From assembly GCA_020635275.1 (NCBI GenBank), contig JACKAA010000003.1, forward strand, positions 248,001 to 312,000: a stretch of DNA of 64,000 nucleotides, given 5' to 3'. Positions 25,501 through 34,029 of this stretch are shown one piece after another (the stretch's first letter is position 1; each line of letters begins with the position of its first letter). The DNA is from Ignavibacteriales bacterium. GTDB taxonomy: Bacteria; Bacteroidota; Ignavibacteria; Ignavibacteriales; Melioribacteraceae. The notes under the pieces are model-generated. The model ran no database searches. It worked only from the letters and a program-made list of their open reading frames with translations, and was not told the origin of the DNA. The position numbers and the translations under genes were made by a program.

Positions 25501-26747
25501 TCTTTTCTATCAACTGCTTTTCTTGCACTTTTTACAGTTTTATAATATCCCCTATCAAGTAGTTTCCTAATAATAAATGGCTTAAATAACTCAACTGCCA
25601 TATCCTTAGGCAAACCGCATTCATGAAGCTTCAATTCAGGACCAACTACAATTACTGAACGACCTGAATAATCAACTCTTTTTCCTAAAAGATTTTGACG
25701 GAAACGGCCTTGTTTTCCTTTAAGCATATCACTTAAAGATTTTAATGGTCTATTTCCATCACTTCTGACAGCACTTGATCTTCTTGAATTATCAAATAGT
25801 GCATCAACAGATTCCTGCAACATTCTTTTTTCATTTCTAAGAATTACTTCAGGTGCTTTTATATCAATTAATCTTTTTAATCTATTATTTCTAATTATTA
25901 CCCTTCTATAAAGATCATTTAAATCACTTGTAGCAAATCTTCCACCTTCAAGAGGTACTAAAGGACGCAATTCAGGCGGAATTACTGGAATTACACTTAA
26001 TACCATCCATTCTGGTTTATTTGGAACTTTACCTTCATGTTCTCTAAATGCTTCAAGTACTCTTAATCTTTTTAAGCTATCACTTCTTTTCTGTTGTGAA
26101 GTTTCGATTTTTAGTTGAGCTTTTAACTCTCTAAAAGTTTTTTCAACATCAACTTCTTTTAAAAGATGCCTTACTCCATCACCACCAATTTTAGCAACAA
26201 ATTTCTTTGGATCATCATCTTCCAATGCATCATTATCGTGCGGTAAAGAATTAAGAATTTCAAAGTATTGATCTTCTGAAATTAAATCTTTTTTATTAAG
26301 CCCAGTAACACCAGGATTTATAACTGCATATGATTCATAATAAATAATTTTTTCCAAATCCTTGGTTTTCATACCAATTATATTACCAATTTTTGATGGT
26401 AATGATTTGAAAAACCAAATGTGTACTACAGGAACGGCTAAAGATAAATGTCCCATTCGTTCTCTACGAACACTTTTTAGAATAACTTCAACACCGCATC
26501 TATCGCAAACAATACCTTTATATCTAATGCCCTTATATTTTCCGCATGCACATTCCCAATCTTTTACCGGTCCAAATATTTTTTCACAAAACAAACCATC
26601 TTTTTCGGGTCTAAATGACCTATAATTAATAGTCTCAGGTTTTGTTACTTCACCATGTGATCTTGAAAGTATGTCATCCGGACTAGCAAGACTGACAGTT
26701 AGTTGATCAATATGTTTTATTTTGGATTCTTGATTTCTAAATCTCAT
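22506..26747 (-). CDS. rpoC: RNA polymerase beta' subunit
   Basis: 1413 residues. The N-terminal zinc ribbon ligands are Cys66, Cys68, Cys81 and Cys84. The catalytic magnesium loop NADFDGDQMAVH (469-480) has its three aspartates. The second zinc site appears at CESKHGVCAKCYGRNL, followed by GEPGTQLTLRTFHLGG (trigger loop region). The tail is acidic (EEEKEVSEAVEA). Forty bases after rpoB; followed by a terminator. Confidence 0.99.
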   Translation of the reverse strand: MRFRNQESKIKHIDQLTVSLASPDDILSRSHGEVTKPETINYRSFRPEKDGLFCEKIFGPVKDWECACGKYKGIRYKGIVCDRCGVEVILKSVRRERMGHLSLAVPVVHIWFFKSLPSKIGNIIGMKTKDLEKIIYYESYAVINPGVTGLNKKDLISEDQYFEILNSLPHDNDALEDDDPKKFVAKIGGDGVRHLLKEVDVEKTFRELKAQLKIETSQQKRSDSLKRLRVLEAFREHEGKVPNKPEWMVLSVIPVIPPELRPLVPLEGGRFATSDLNDLYRRVIIRNNRLKRLIDIKAPEVILRNEKRMLQESVDALFDNSRRSSAVRSDGNRPLKSLSDMLKGKQGRFRQNLLGKRVDYSGRSVIVVGPELKLHECGLPKDMAVELFKPFIIRKLLDRGYYKTVKSARKAVDRKEPIVWDILEKLIVGHPVLLNRAPTLHRLGIQAFQPKLIDSKAIQLHPMVCTAFNADFDGDQMAVHVPLSYEAQLEASVLMLSSHNILSPQNGSPIVVPTQDIVLGCYYLTKVLTGAKGEGLIFSDAKEVIIAYNSKEVDLHAKIKFRYDGKFIETTVGRVIFNQIVPDEMGFFNELLIKKVFSGFIYKMFIRLGNEVTAKFLDDLKMLGYKYATKAGISISFSDMIVPEEKKQLIEDSNKKVSAILEEHEQGLITDAERYNKIIDVWTHTTNDVSKSLIEKIKVDQHGFNSLHMMVDSGARGSQEQVRQLAGMRGLMMKPQKSLSGQSGEIIENPIVANFKEGLSVLEYFISTHGARKGLADTALKTADAGYLTRRLCDVAQDVIISEVDCGTIRGVYVSALKDVELEREPLAERIIGRTTQEDIYDPKTDDLIVEAGELISEEVAEQIDEANIDSVYIRTVLTCESKHGVCAKCYGRNLTTGNLADIGEAVGIVAAQSIGEPGTQLTLRTFHLGGTSSRIASQSQVESSIDGKVQFERINYVEKEDFRGIVKVVTGRRGSIGIYDDDNRQIKKYDIPYGAELLVNDGQVIKRKTALYNHDPYNAVIITDIPGRVEFIDFVDNLTIQQVADEQTGHVQKVVIESKDKNLTPSIRVFDEAGNEKVFNLPTNAYLAVDEAEKIEAGTVLAKISKSTSKSRDITGGLPRVTELFEARSPHDPAVVSEIEGIVKFGARKKGSREIIVESLDGVSQHVYNVSYGKHILVQEGDEIPAGEKITDGPIDPHDILKIKGTNAVQEYLVNEIQDVYRLQGVKINDKHIEVIVKQMLQKLQVVSSGDTSFIEEDLVNRSKFIEENEDIKSKVVVEDIGGSELMVGDLLTKAQVREINAELTRKGLDKIKVKDADPATFGNVLLGITQAALSTESFLSAASFQETTKVLTNASISAKVDTLLGLKENVIMGHIIPAGTGLKKYKEIILTEEEKAVETEEEKEVSEAVEA

Positions 26748-26787
26748 TAAATTTCTCCTTAAAACACATAAATTATTTCTGTTTTAA

Positions 26788-29700
26788 TTAGTTCACCTTA
26801 ATATCAAGGCCAAGACCTTGAAGCTCTTTAATAAGTACGTTAAAGGATTCTGGTATGTTAGGCTTACCAAGATTTTCACCTTTAACAATAGCCTCGTAAG
26901 TCTTTGCTCTACCTGTAACATCATCACTCTTTACTGTCAAGATTTCTTGAAGAATATGAGCAGCACCATAACCTTCAAGTGCCCAAACTTCCATTTCTCC
27001 AAATCTTTGACCACCAAATTGAGCTTTACCACCTAATGGCTGTTGCGTAATTAAAGAATATGGTCCTATTGACCTAGCATGTAATTTATCTTCAACCATA
27101 TGGCCAAGTTTTAACATATAGATATAACCGCAAGTTACTTTTTGATGGAATTTCTCTCCAGTACGTCCATCAACCAAAGTTGTTTTACTACCAATTGGCA
27201 GACCAGCTTTTTCTAAGAATTGATCAACATCTTGATAACTGGCACCATCAAAAATTGGTGTTTCAAATTTTAGACCTAATTCTTTTCCTACCCAGCCTAA
27301 AGCTGTTTCATAAAGCTGTCCTAAGTTCATACGAGAAGGTACGCCCAAAGGATTTAAAACTATGTCAACCGGAGTACCATCTTCATGGTATGGCATATCT
27401 TCAACTGGTACAATTTTAGCAACAACACCTTTGTTACCATGTCGACCAGCCATTTTATCACCAACAGATAATTTTCTTTTCTTAGCTACATATACTTTAG
27501 CTAATTGAACAATTCCTGGAGGTAATTCATCACCACTTTGAATATTTGTTTTTTCTCTCTTAAATTCTTCGTTTACTTCAGAAAGTACGTTAAAATAATT
27601 TACAAATAAAGTATTGATCAACTTGTTTAATTTCTTTTCACTAAACCAATCTTGAGTATAGTCAAGTTTGGTTACATCAGAAATTCCGGGGAAAGTTGAA
27701 TCTTTTACAGCTGTTCCATTTCTTAAAACAACTGAACCATCAAGATCTCTTACGCCAGTTGTAGTCTTTCCAATACAGATTTTGTTTAATTTTTCAACTA
27801 ACTTATTATATAATTTTTCTTTTGATTCTTCTAAACCTTTTTCAAGTCTTTCAATTTCTTTCTTTTCAATTTTCTTTGCTTCAGCATCTTTTCTTTTTCT
27901 ACTAAACAATCTTGTTTTAATTACAATACCTTTTAATCCTGGAGGTGCTTTTAAAGATGCATCCTTAACGTCACCTGCCTTATCACCAAATATTGCTTTC
28001 AATAATTTTTCTTCAGGTGTTGGATCAGATTCACCTTTTGGTGTAATTTTACCAATTAGAATTTCTCCTTCTTGAACAATTGCACCTTCACGAATTATTC
28101 CATTCTCATCTAGATTTCTTGTTGCTTCTTCGCTTACGTTAGGAATATCACGAGTTAATTCTTCTTCACCTCTTTTGGTTTCTCTAACTTGTAATTCAAA
28201 TTCTTCAATATGAATTGAAGTAAAAGCATCATCAGAAACCATTCTTTCACTAATTACAATAGCATCTTCAAAATTATATCCGCCCCAAGGCATGAAAGCA
28301 ACAGATACGTTTCTTCCAAGTGCAAGTTCACCTTCATTTATTGCAGGACCATCAGCAAGTACATCACCTTTCTTAACTTTTTGACCTGATTTAACAATCG
28401 GTTTCTGGTTAAAACAAGTTTCTTGGTTAGTTCCAGTAAATTTTACAAGCGTATACTCAATTCTTCTTTCATCATCAAATCCAGTAATTGCTTCATCACT
28501 ATCAGGATCAATATCATATTTTACAACAATTTTATTTGCATCAACATAATCAATAACACCATTATCTTCAGCTAAGATAATAGAGCGGGAATCTTGAGCA
28601 ACTTTTAACTCCATGCCGGTTCCAACAATTGGAGCTTTTGGCTGCAATAATGGAACTGCTTGACGCTGCATGTTTGAACCCATTAACGCTCTGTTAGCAT
28701 CATCATGTTCCAAGAAAGGAATTAACGCAGCACCTGCACTAACTATTTGAGATGGAGCGACGTCCATGTAGTCAACTTGTTCAGGTAAAACAACTGGAAA
28801 CTCACCTTTGTGTCTACATTTAACTCTTTCATTTATAAATTCACCTTTTTCTGTAATTGGAGCATTAGCCTGTGCAATAGTAAATTCATCTTCCTGATCA
28901 GCATTCAGGTAATGCACTTCATTAGTAACTCTTCCATCTTTGACTTTTCTATATGGAGTTTCCAAGAATCCAAAATTATTTACTCTTGAAAAAATAGTTA
29001 AGGAAGAGATCAAACCGATGTTTGGACCTTCGGGAGTTTCAATTGGACATAAACGGCCGTAATGAGAATGGTGAACGTCACGAACTTCAAATCCAGCTCT
29101 TTCTCTAGTTAAACCGCCAGGGCCTAATGCTGAAACCCTTCTTTTGTGTGTTAATTCAGAAAGAGGATTTGTTTGATCCATGAATTGTGACAGCTGATTT
29201 GTTCCGAAAAATGCATTAATTACACTGCTCATTGTTCTAGCATTTACTAAATCTTGAGGCTGCATATTTTCGGTATCACGCATATTCATACGTTCTTTTA
29301 TTGTACGGGCCATTCTTGCTAATCCAACATTGTATTGTTGCATTAACTGTTCGCCAACTGTTCTTACTCTTCTATTTCCTAAATGGTCAATATCATCAAC
29401 ATTTACGTTTCCAACCTTTAACTTAATTATACTTGACATAATTGCAATAATATCTTCAGTCGTTAGAACTTTAGTATCCATCGGGATATTAAGTCCTAAC
29501 TTATCATTCATTCTAAATCTACCAACTTCACCTAAATCATATCTTTTTTCATTAAAGAATAATTTATCAATTAAAGCTTCGGCTGTTTCCATATCTGGAG
29601 CTTCACCCGATCTCAATTGTCTGTATATCGCAAATAATGCTTCTTCTTTTGTTGTAGAAGTATCTTTACGAATTGTATTTAAAATTAAATCCTGTTCCTG

Positions 29701-30564
29701 ATTTATTTCCGCATCAATAAGTTTAATTGTTTTAAGATCTGAGTCAACTAAATTTTCAATAATTTCCTCAGTTAATTGCTCATCTTTAGCAACAAAAATT
29801 TCACCAGTTGCTAGATCAATTACATCCTCGGCAGAGAGTCTTCCCACAAATTCTTCATTTAGATCTTTAACTTTAATTTCTTTAACTAAATTGAAGAGTT
29901 TTAAAATTTCTTCATCAGTTGTATAACCAATTGCTCTTAACAATGTTGTTGCCGGGAATTTTTTTCTTCTATCTATGTAAACATACATTACATGATTTAT
30001 ATCGGTAGCAAACTCAACCCAAGATCCTCTAAATGGAATAATTCGTGCTGAATAAATAGGTGTACCATTTGGATGAACTGATTGTGCAAATGCAACACCA
30101 GGAGATCTATGAAGCTGACTTACAATAACTCTTTCAGCGCCATTGATTATAAATGTTCCACTTTCAGTCAAAAATGGCAGATTACCTAAGTATACATCCT
30201 GCTCAACTGAATTTACATATTCTTCTGTTTCATCATCTTTTGTTGACAATCTTAACTTAGCCTTTAATGGTGCAGAATAAGTTAAACCTCTCTCTTCACA
30301 CTCACGAATTGAATATCTTGGTGTTTCAATATTGTAACTAATAAAATCTAACCGATAAAACTCTTTATTATCAAAAATTGGAAAGTTAGAAGTAAAAACT
30401 GCTTGCAGTCCTTTGTCGTCTCTTTTATCAATATTAATACTTCTTTGAAGAAAATCTTCAAAAGATTCTAACTGAATATTAAGTAAATCGGGACTATCAA
30501 TTGCAGGTACAATGGAGGCAAAAGTAATACGATTATTCTTTTTATTAATTTTATGTTTCTCCAA
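26788..30564 (-). CDS. rpoB: RNA polymerase beta subunit
   Basis: 1258 residues. Recognised by the rifampicin pocket region (FGTNQLSQFMDQTNPLSELTHKRRVSALGPGG), DVHHSHYGRLCPIETPEGPNIGLI, and the C-terminal GDKMAGRHGNKGVVAKI and FGGQRFGEMEVWALEGYGA. The start is TTG at 30562-30564 with GAGG seven bases upstream; no closer ATG exists. It is separated from rplL by a 112-base gap that contains a hairpin, so polymerase expression may be set apart from ribosomal stalk expression. Confidence 0.99.
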   Translation of the reverse strand: MEKHKINKKNNRITFASIVPAIDSPDLLNIQLESFEDFLQRSINIDKRDDKGLQAVFTSNFPIFDNKEFYRLDFISYNIETPRYSIRECEERGLTYSAPLKAKLRLSTKDDETEEYVNSVEQDVYLGNLPFLTESGTFIINGAERVIVSQLHRSPGVAFAQSVHPNGTPIYSARIIPFRGSWVEFATDINHVMYVYIDRRKKFPATTLLRAIGYTTDEEILKLFNLVKEIKVKDLNEEFVGRLSAEDVIDLATGEIFVAKDEQLTEEIIENLVDSDLKTIKLIDAEINQEQDLILNTIRKDTSTTKEEALFAIYRQLRSGEAPDMETAEALIDKLFFNEKRYDLGEVGRFRMNDKLGLNIPMDTKVLTTEDIIAIMSSIIKLKVGNVNVDDIDHLGNRRVRTVGEQLMQQYNVGLARMARTIKERMNMRDTENMQPQDLVNARTMSSVINAFFGTNQLSQFMDQTNPLSELTHKRRVSALGPGGLTRERAGFEVRDVHHSHYGRLCPIETPEGPNIGLISSLTIFSRVNNFGFLETPYRKVKDGRVTNEVHYLNADQEDEFTIAQANAPITEKGEFINERVKCRHKGEFPVVLPEQVDYMDVAPSQIVSAGAALIPFLEHDDANRALMGSNMQRQAVPLLQPKAPIVGTGMELKVAQDSRSIILAEDNGVIDYVDANKIVVKYDIDPDSDEAITGFDDERRIEYTLVKFTGTNQETCFNQKPIVKSGQKVKKGDVLADGPAINEGELALGRNVSVAFMPWGGYNFEDAIVISERMVSDDAFTSIHIEEFELQVRETKRGEEELTRDIPNVSEEATRNLDENGIIREGAIVQEGEILIGKITPKGESDPTPEEKLLKAIFGDKAGDVKDASLKAPPGLKGIVIKTRLFSRKRKDAEAKKIEKKEIERLEKGLEESKEKLYNKLVEKLNKICIGKTTTGVRDLDGSVVLRNGTAVKDSTFPGISDVTKLDYTQDWFSEKKLNKLINTLFVNYFNVLSEVNEEFKREKTNIQSGDELPPGIVQLAKVYVAKKRKLSVGDKMAGRHGNKGVVAKIVPVEDMPYHEDGTPVDIVLNPLGVPSRMNLGQLYETALGWVGKELGLKFETPIFDGASYQDVDQFLEKAGLPIGSKTTLVDGRTGEKFHQKVTCGYIYMLKLGHMVEDKLHARSIGPYSLITQQPLGGKAQFGGQRFGEMEVWALEGYGAAHILQEILTVKSDDVTGRAKTYEAIVKGENLGKPNIPESFNVLIKELQGLGLDIKVN

Positions 30565-30613
30565 GCCAATACCTCTTAAAAGAATTAAACTTTTATTTGT
30601 TTAAAAATACACG

Positions 30614-30646
30614 AAAGTGGTAATACGGATATCGCATTACCACTTT
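30614..30646 (-). promoter_or_regulatory. Hairpin in the rplL-rpoB gap (possible attenuator)
   Basis: An 11-base perfect inverted repeat AAAGTGGTAAT / ATTACCACTTT with an 11-base loop, 30 bases past the rplL stop. In the rpoB direction it is followed by CGTGTATTTTTAAA, a broken T-tract. This suggests partial termination or an RNA processing site, as known for the rplL-rpoB gap in E. coli. Function is inferred from position. Confidence 0.65.
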
Positions 30647-30676
30647 GAAAAAATTTAGGATGAAATTTATAATTTT

Positions 30677-31057
30677 TTATTTAAGCTCAACAGTTGCACC
30701 AGCTTCCTCAAGTTCTTTTTTCACTTTTTCAGCTTCGTCTTTTGCAACTTGTTCTTTAACTGTACTTGGAACACCATCAACCAAGTCTTTAGCTTCTTTT
30801 AATCCTAATCCAGTGTGAGCTCTAACAACTTTAATTACATTGATTTTCTTGTCACCAAAAGCTGTTAAAATAACATCGAATTCAGTTTTTTCTTCAACAG
30901 CAGCAGCTTCGCCGCCTGCTGGAGCCATACCGCCCATCATCATCGGAGCAGCAGCTGTAACACCAAATTCATCTTCCAAAGCTGTTTTCAACTCAGAAGC
31001 TTCAACTAAGGTAAGAGCTTTAATCTTTTCAACGATTTCAGCTATTTTCTCGGACAT
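30677..31057 (-). CDS. rplL: Ribosomal stalk protein L7/L12
   Basis: 126 residues. The N-terminal dimerisation helices (IVEKIKALTLVEASELKTALEDEFGV), an Ala/Gly/Met-rich hinge and the factor-binding C-terminal domain EKTEFDVILTAFGDKKINVIKVVRAHTGLGLKEAKDLVDGVPSTVKE are typical. It recruits translational GTPases to the 50S. Downstream of rplJ, as usual, with a 46-base gap. Confidence 0.98.
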   Translation of the reverse strand: MSEKIAEIVEKIKALTLVEASELKTALEDEFGVTAAAPMMMGGMAPAGGEAAAVEEKTEFDVILTAFGDKKINVIKVVRAHTGLGLKEAKDLVDGVPSTVKEQVAKDEAEKVKKELEEAGATVELK

Positions 31058-31103
31058 TTCTATTCTCCTATCAAATTAAATTACTTTTTATTTCGTTTCT
31101 AAT

Positions 31104-31625
31104 TTATGCAGCTTTCTTTTTACTGATTTCGTCAACTACACTAACCAAATCTCTCATAACTGCATTTATAGCACCAACAATACCAGAAGCTGGAGCAGCA
31201 ATACTACCAATAATTGAAGCCATTACTTCTTCTTTTGTCGGCATGGATGCAAGATTATCTAACTGATCTGCACCATAAAATTGGGATTCTATGTAGCAAC
31301 CTTTTAGTGAAAATTTGTTTTTTTCCTTAAAGTATTTTTTAATTACTTTAGCCGGAGCGACATAGTTTTCACCAGAAAAAGCTACACCTGTCATACCTAC
31401 TAACAGAGGTTCAAATTTCTCATAGCCACCAATTTCTTGAAAAGCTCTTTTAAGAAGCGTATTTTTGAACACTTTATAGGAGATATTTTCTTTTAAGAAT
31501 CCTCTTCTTAATTGGTTAATGTCCTCAACATTAACGCCTTGATAGTCAACAAGATAAATTCCTGTTGAGTTTTCTATCATTGCTTTAATTTGAGCAACAC
31601 TTTCAACTTTTTGATTCTTATCCAT
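31104..31625 (-). CDS. rplJ: Ribosomal stalk base protein L10
   Basis: 173 residues. L10 anchors L7/L12 dimers to 23S rRNA and, in other bacteria, represses its own mRNA. GIYLVDYQGVNVEDINQLRRGFLKENISYKVFKNTLLKRAF and a C-terminal helix that binds the stalk dimers. The 73-base upstream gap contains a hairpin that could be part of an L10 leader. Confidence 0.97.
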   Translation of the reverse strand: MDKNQKVESVAQIKAMIENSTGIYLVDYQGVNVEDINQLRRGFLKENISYKVFKNTLLKRAFQEIGGYEKFEPLLVGMTGVAFSGENYVAPAKVIKKYFKEKNKFSLKGCYIESQFYGADQLDNLASMPTKEEVMASIIGSIAAPASGIVGAINAVMRDLVSVVDEISKKKAA

Positions 31626-31651
31626 CTTTTCCCTAATACAAAAGTTCTAAA

Positions 31652-31675
31652 ATAAACAATGAAGCGTTTGTTTAT
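31652..31675 (-). promoter_or_regulatory. Hairpin in the rplA-rplJ gap (possible L10 leader)
   Basis: ATAAACAA pairs with TTGTTTAT around an eight-base loop, 23 bases past the rplA stop and 27 before the rplJ start. It is AT-rich and followed by TTTTAGAACTTTTG. The position matches the autoregulatory L10 leader of many bacteria, but the kink-turn consensus could not be confirmed by eye. Confidence 0.45.
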
Positions 31676-31698
31676 ATTTTATAATGAGTGCGTAATTC

Positions 31699-32400
31699 TT
31701 ATTTAATATTTGTTAAAACATCATCTTTTGCTATTCTTAAACCAGGTCCCATTGTACTGCTTAGGTAAAGACTTTTTACATAAGTACCTTTAGCAGAAGA
31801 CGGTTTAAGTTTCATAATAGTTTTGAGAAACTCTTTAATGTTATCAACAAGTTGATCTTCACTAAACGAAAGTTTTCCCAATGATGCATGTACAATACCG
31901 GTTTTATCAACACGGAAATCAATTTTACCAGCTTTAACTTCCTTAACAGCTTTAGCTACATCTGGAGTAACAGTTCCTGTTTTAGGATTTGGCATTAATC
32001 CTCTCGGTCCTAATATTCTACCTAACTTTCCTAATTCACCCATTGCTTCAGGTGAAGCAATAATAACATCAACATCTGTCCAGCCATTCTTTATTTTTTC
32101 AAGATATTCATCAAAACCAACATATTCAGCACCAGCATCAAGAGCTTCTTGTACATTACCAGTTTTTGTGATAACAAGAACTTTAACTTCTTTTCCTGTT
32201 CCATGAGGTAATGATACAGTTCCTCTAACCATTTGATCGGCATGTTTTGGATCTACACCTAACCTAATAGCACAATCAAGAGATTCTGTAAATTTTACTT
32301 TTGTAGCACCTTTTAAAGATTTAACTGCATCTTCCAATGAATATTCTTTGTTGTCTTTAAAATTTGCGTTTATGTCTTTTACTCTTTTTGAAACTTTCAT
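31699..32400 (-). CDS. rplA: Large-subunit ribosomal protein L1
   Basis: 233 residues. L1 forms the mobile stalk that handles E-site tRNA, and represses the L11-L1 messenger in E. coli. DCAIRLGVDPKHADQMVRGTVSLPHGTGK, the RNA-binding signature GRILGPRGLMPNPKTGTVTPDVAKAV and DFRVDKTGIVHASLGKLSF are clear. Twenty bases after rplK. Confidence 0.98.
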   Translation of the reverse strand: MKVSKRVKDINANFKDNKEYSLEDAVKSLKGATKVKFTESLDCAIRLGVDPKHADQMVRGTVSLPHGTGKEVKVLVITKTGNVQEALDAGAEYVGFDEYLEKIKNGWTDVDVIIASPEAMGELGKLGRILGPRGLMPNPKTGTVTPDVAKAVKEVKAGKIDFRVDKTGIVHASLGKLSFSEDQLVDNIKEFLKTIMKLKPSSAKGTYVKSLYLSSTMGPGLRIAKDDVLTNIK

Positions 32401-32419
32401 AATTCCAACTCTGTTTTAA

Positions 32420-32842
32420 TTATTTTACAGTTATTCCCATACTTCTTGCAGTACCAGCAATCATACTCTTTGCATGTTCAATATCGTTAGCATTTAAATC
32501 AGCCATTTTAGTTTCTGCAATTTCCTGAACTTGTGCATCACTTACAGATGCAACTTTAGTTTTATTAGATTCAGGTGAACCTTTATCAATTTTAGCTGCT
32601 TTTTTAAGAAGCACTGCAGCAGGAGGTGTTTTTGTTATAAATGTAAATGATTTATCAGCAAATACAGTAATAACAACTGGAATAATTAATCCTGCTTTAT
32701 CTGAAGTTTTAGCATTAAATTGCTTACAAAACTCCATAATATTTACACCTTTTTGACCTAAAGCAGGTCCAACAGGTGGTGAAGGATTAGCTGCTCCAGC
32801 AGGAATTTGCAATTTAATATAACCATCAATTTTCTTAGCCAT
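32420..32842 (-). CDS. rplK: Large-subunit ribosomal protein L11
   Basis: 140 residues. L11 is part of the GTPase-associated centre and is the thiostrepton and stringent-response contact. IKLQIPAGAANPSPPVGPALGQKGVNIMEFCKQFNA, with the flexible proline-rich segment, and IAGTARSMGITVK at the end. Lies 15 bases after nusG. Confidence 0.98.
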   Translation of the reverse strand: MAKKIDGYIKLQIPAGAANPSPPVGPALGQKGVNIMEFCKQFNAKTSDKAGLIIPVVITVFADKSFTFITKTPPAAVLLKKAAKIDKGSPESNKTKVASVSDAQVQEIAETKMADLNANDIEHAKSMIAGTARSMGITVK

Positions 32843-32857
32843 TATTGTAACCTAATT

Positions 32858-33403
32858 TTATTGTTCTAATTCAGCTTGTGCAAAATCAATTTCAACTGGA
32901 GTTTTTCTTCCAAATATTGAAACCAGCACTTTGATTTTTAATCTATCTTCATTTACTTCTTCAATTACACCGGAAAAATTATTAAATGGTCCATCAATAA
33001 TTTTCACATAATCTCCGGTTCTAAAAATTGTATCTGTTCTTTCTGTATCTTCGTCTTTAGTAATTCTGCCAACAATTCTTTTAACTTCATCTGGTTGTAA
33101 AGGATTTGGTTTCTTTTGTCCACCTAAAAATCCCATTACAGAAGGTGTATTTGATATAAAATCTAAAACTTTATTATCTAATTCAGCTTGAACTAAAATA
33201 TAACCTGGGAAAAAATTCTTGGTTTTAGTTCTTTTTTTTCCATCTTTCACTTCAAAAACTTTTTCAACGGGTACTAAAATTTGAGCAATTCTTGCTTTTA
33301 GTTCAGGATTATCTTCCAATTCCAGGTCAATCATTGATTTAACTTTATTTTCGTGACCTGAAAATGTTCTAACTACATACCATTTAAAATTTGAATTATC
33401 CAA
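32858..33403 (-). CDS. nusG: Transcription antitermination factor NusG
   Basis: 181 residues from a TTG at 33401-33403: (M)DNSNFKWYVVRTFSGHENKVK, then the NGN core and the C-terminal KOW domain FRTGDYVKIIDGPFNNFSGVIEEVNEDRLKIKVLVSIFGRKTPVEI. It couples RNA polymerase to Rho and the ribosome. The frame stays open 25 codons upstream to an ATG at 33478, but that stretch lies inside secE and is cysteine-rich and unrelated to NusG. The TTG, two bases after the secE stop and 11 after AAGGA, is the likeliest start. Confidence 0.94.
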   Translation of the reverse strand: MDNSNFKWYVVRTFSGHENKVKSMIDLELEDNPELKARIAQILVPVEKVFEVKDGKKRTKTKNFFPGYILVQAELDNKVLDFISNTPSVMGFLGGQKKPNPLQPDEVKRIVGRITKDEDTERTDTIFRTGDYVKIIDGPFNNFSGVIEEVNEDRLKIKVLVSIFGRKTPVEIDFAQAELEQ

Positions 33404-33405
33404 AA

Positions 33406-33588
33406 CTAAAAGATTCCTTGAAATATCTGAGTAACACTCATATCCACAGCATAAGTGAAAGCAGCTAAAATTAAACAAACAACAATTACAATTACGGTAG
33501 ACTCTTTCAACTCATCTTTGGTTGGCCAAGTAACCTTTTTCATTTCTTTTACAACACCGTTAAAAAAATCAATTATCTTTTCTTTCAT
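33406..33588 (-). CDS. secE: Preprotein translocase subunit SecE
   Basis: 60 residues, the short single-span form. The amphipathic segment FFNGVVKEMKKVTWPTKDELKESTVIV is the SecE signature, followed by one membrane helix (VIVVCLILAAFTYAVDMSV). It clamps the two halves of SecY in the inner membrane. It precedes nusG by two bases and follows tRNA-Trp, the common bacterial order. Confidence 0.97.
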   Translation of the reverse strand: MKEKIIDFFNGVVKEMKKVTWPTKDELKESTVIVIVVCLILAAFTYAVDMSVTQIFQGIF

Positions 33589-33611
33589 GGCAACATTTAT
33601 ATTTAATTGTG

Positions 33612-33684
33612 CACGTCAGGAGGGACTCGAACCCCCAACCTGCGGTTTTGGAGACCGCTGCTCTACCAATTGAGCCACTGACGT
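33612..33684 (-). tRNA. tRNA-Trp (anticodon CCA)
   Basis: 73 bases. The acceptor stem ACGTCAG / CTGACGT is perfect, the D arm has GGCTCAATTGGTAGAGC, the anticodon loop CTCCAAA holds CCA between GCGGT and ACCGC, and the T arm GGGGG-TTCGAGT-CCCTC is present. Discriminator G; CCA not encoded. Between rpmG and secE. Confidence 0.97.
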
Positions 33685-33686
33685 AG

Positions 33687-33854
33687 TTATTTAGTTTCTT
33701 TAAAAGTTACGTGTTTTCTAACAACCGGATCATATTTTTTATATTCCACACGAGCTGGATGGTTTCTTTTATTTTTACTTGTAGTATACCTATAGCCAGT
33801 TCCAGCAGAACTTTCTAAAATAATATTTTGTCTAGCATTTTTAGCTTTGGCCAT
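33687..33854 (-). CDS. rpmG: Large-subunit ribosomal protein L33
   Basis: A 55-residue protein: MAKAKNARQNIILESS, YTTSKNKRNHPARVEYKKYDPVVRKHVTFKETK. It is the zinc-free form: none of the four cysteines of C+ L33 is present, whereas L36 in this genome keeps its zinc site. It lies between tRNA-Thr and tRNA-Trp, where many relatives have tuf followed by tRNA-Trp. Confidence 0.94.
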   Translation of the reverse strand: MAKAKNARQNIILESSAGTGYRYTTSKNKRNHPARVEYKKYDPVVRKHVTFKETK

Positions 33855-33900
33855 TACATCCTCAAAAAAAACATAAAATAAATAACTATAAAATTAGCAG

Positions 33901-33973
33901 AGCTGACGACCGGGATTGAACCGGTGACCTCATCCTTACCAAGGATGTGCTCTACCAACTGAGCTACGTCAGC
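33901..33973 (-). tRNA. tRNA-Thr (anticodon GGU)
   Basis: 73 bases. Acceptor GCTGACG / CGTCAGC, D arm TAGCTCAGTTGGTAGAGC, anticodon loop TTGGTAA between CATCC and GGATG, T arm ACCGG-TTCAATC-CCGGT. Discriminator U; CCA not encoded. Third gene of the tRNA cluster. Confidence 0.97.
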
Positions 33974-34029
33974 AATTAAATTGTAGAACAATTCAATATT
34001 TTAAAAAACAAAAAACCCCAAAGCACTTG

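Noticed and set aside
33404..33478. Longer N-terminus for NusG
   Set aside because: Would overlap secE almost completely and encode a cysteine-rich stretch unlike any NusG.
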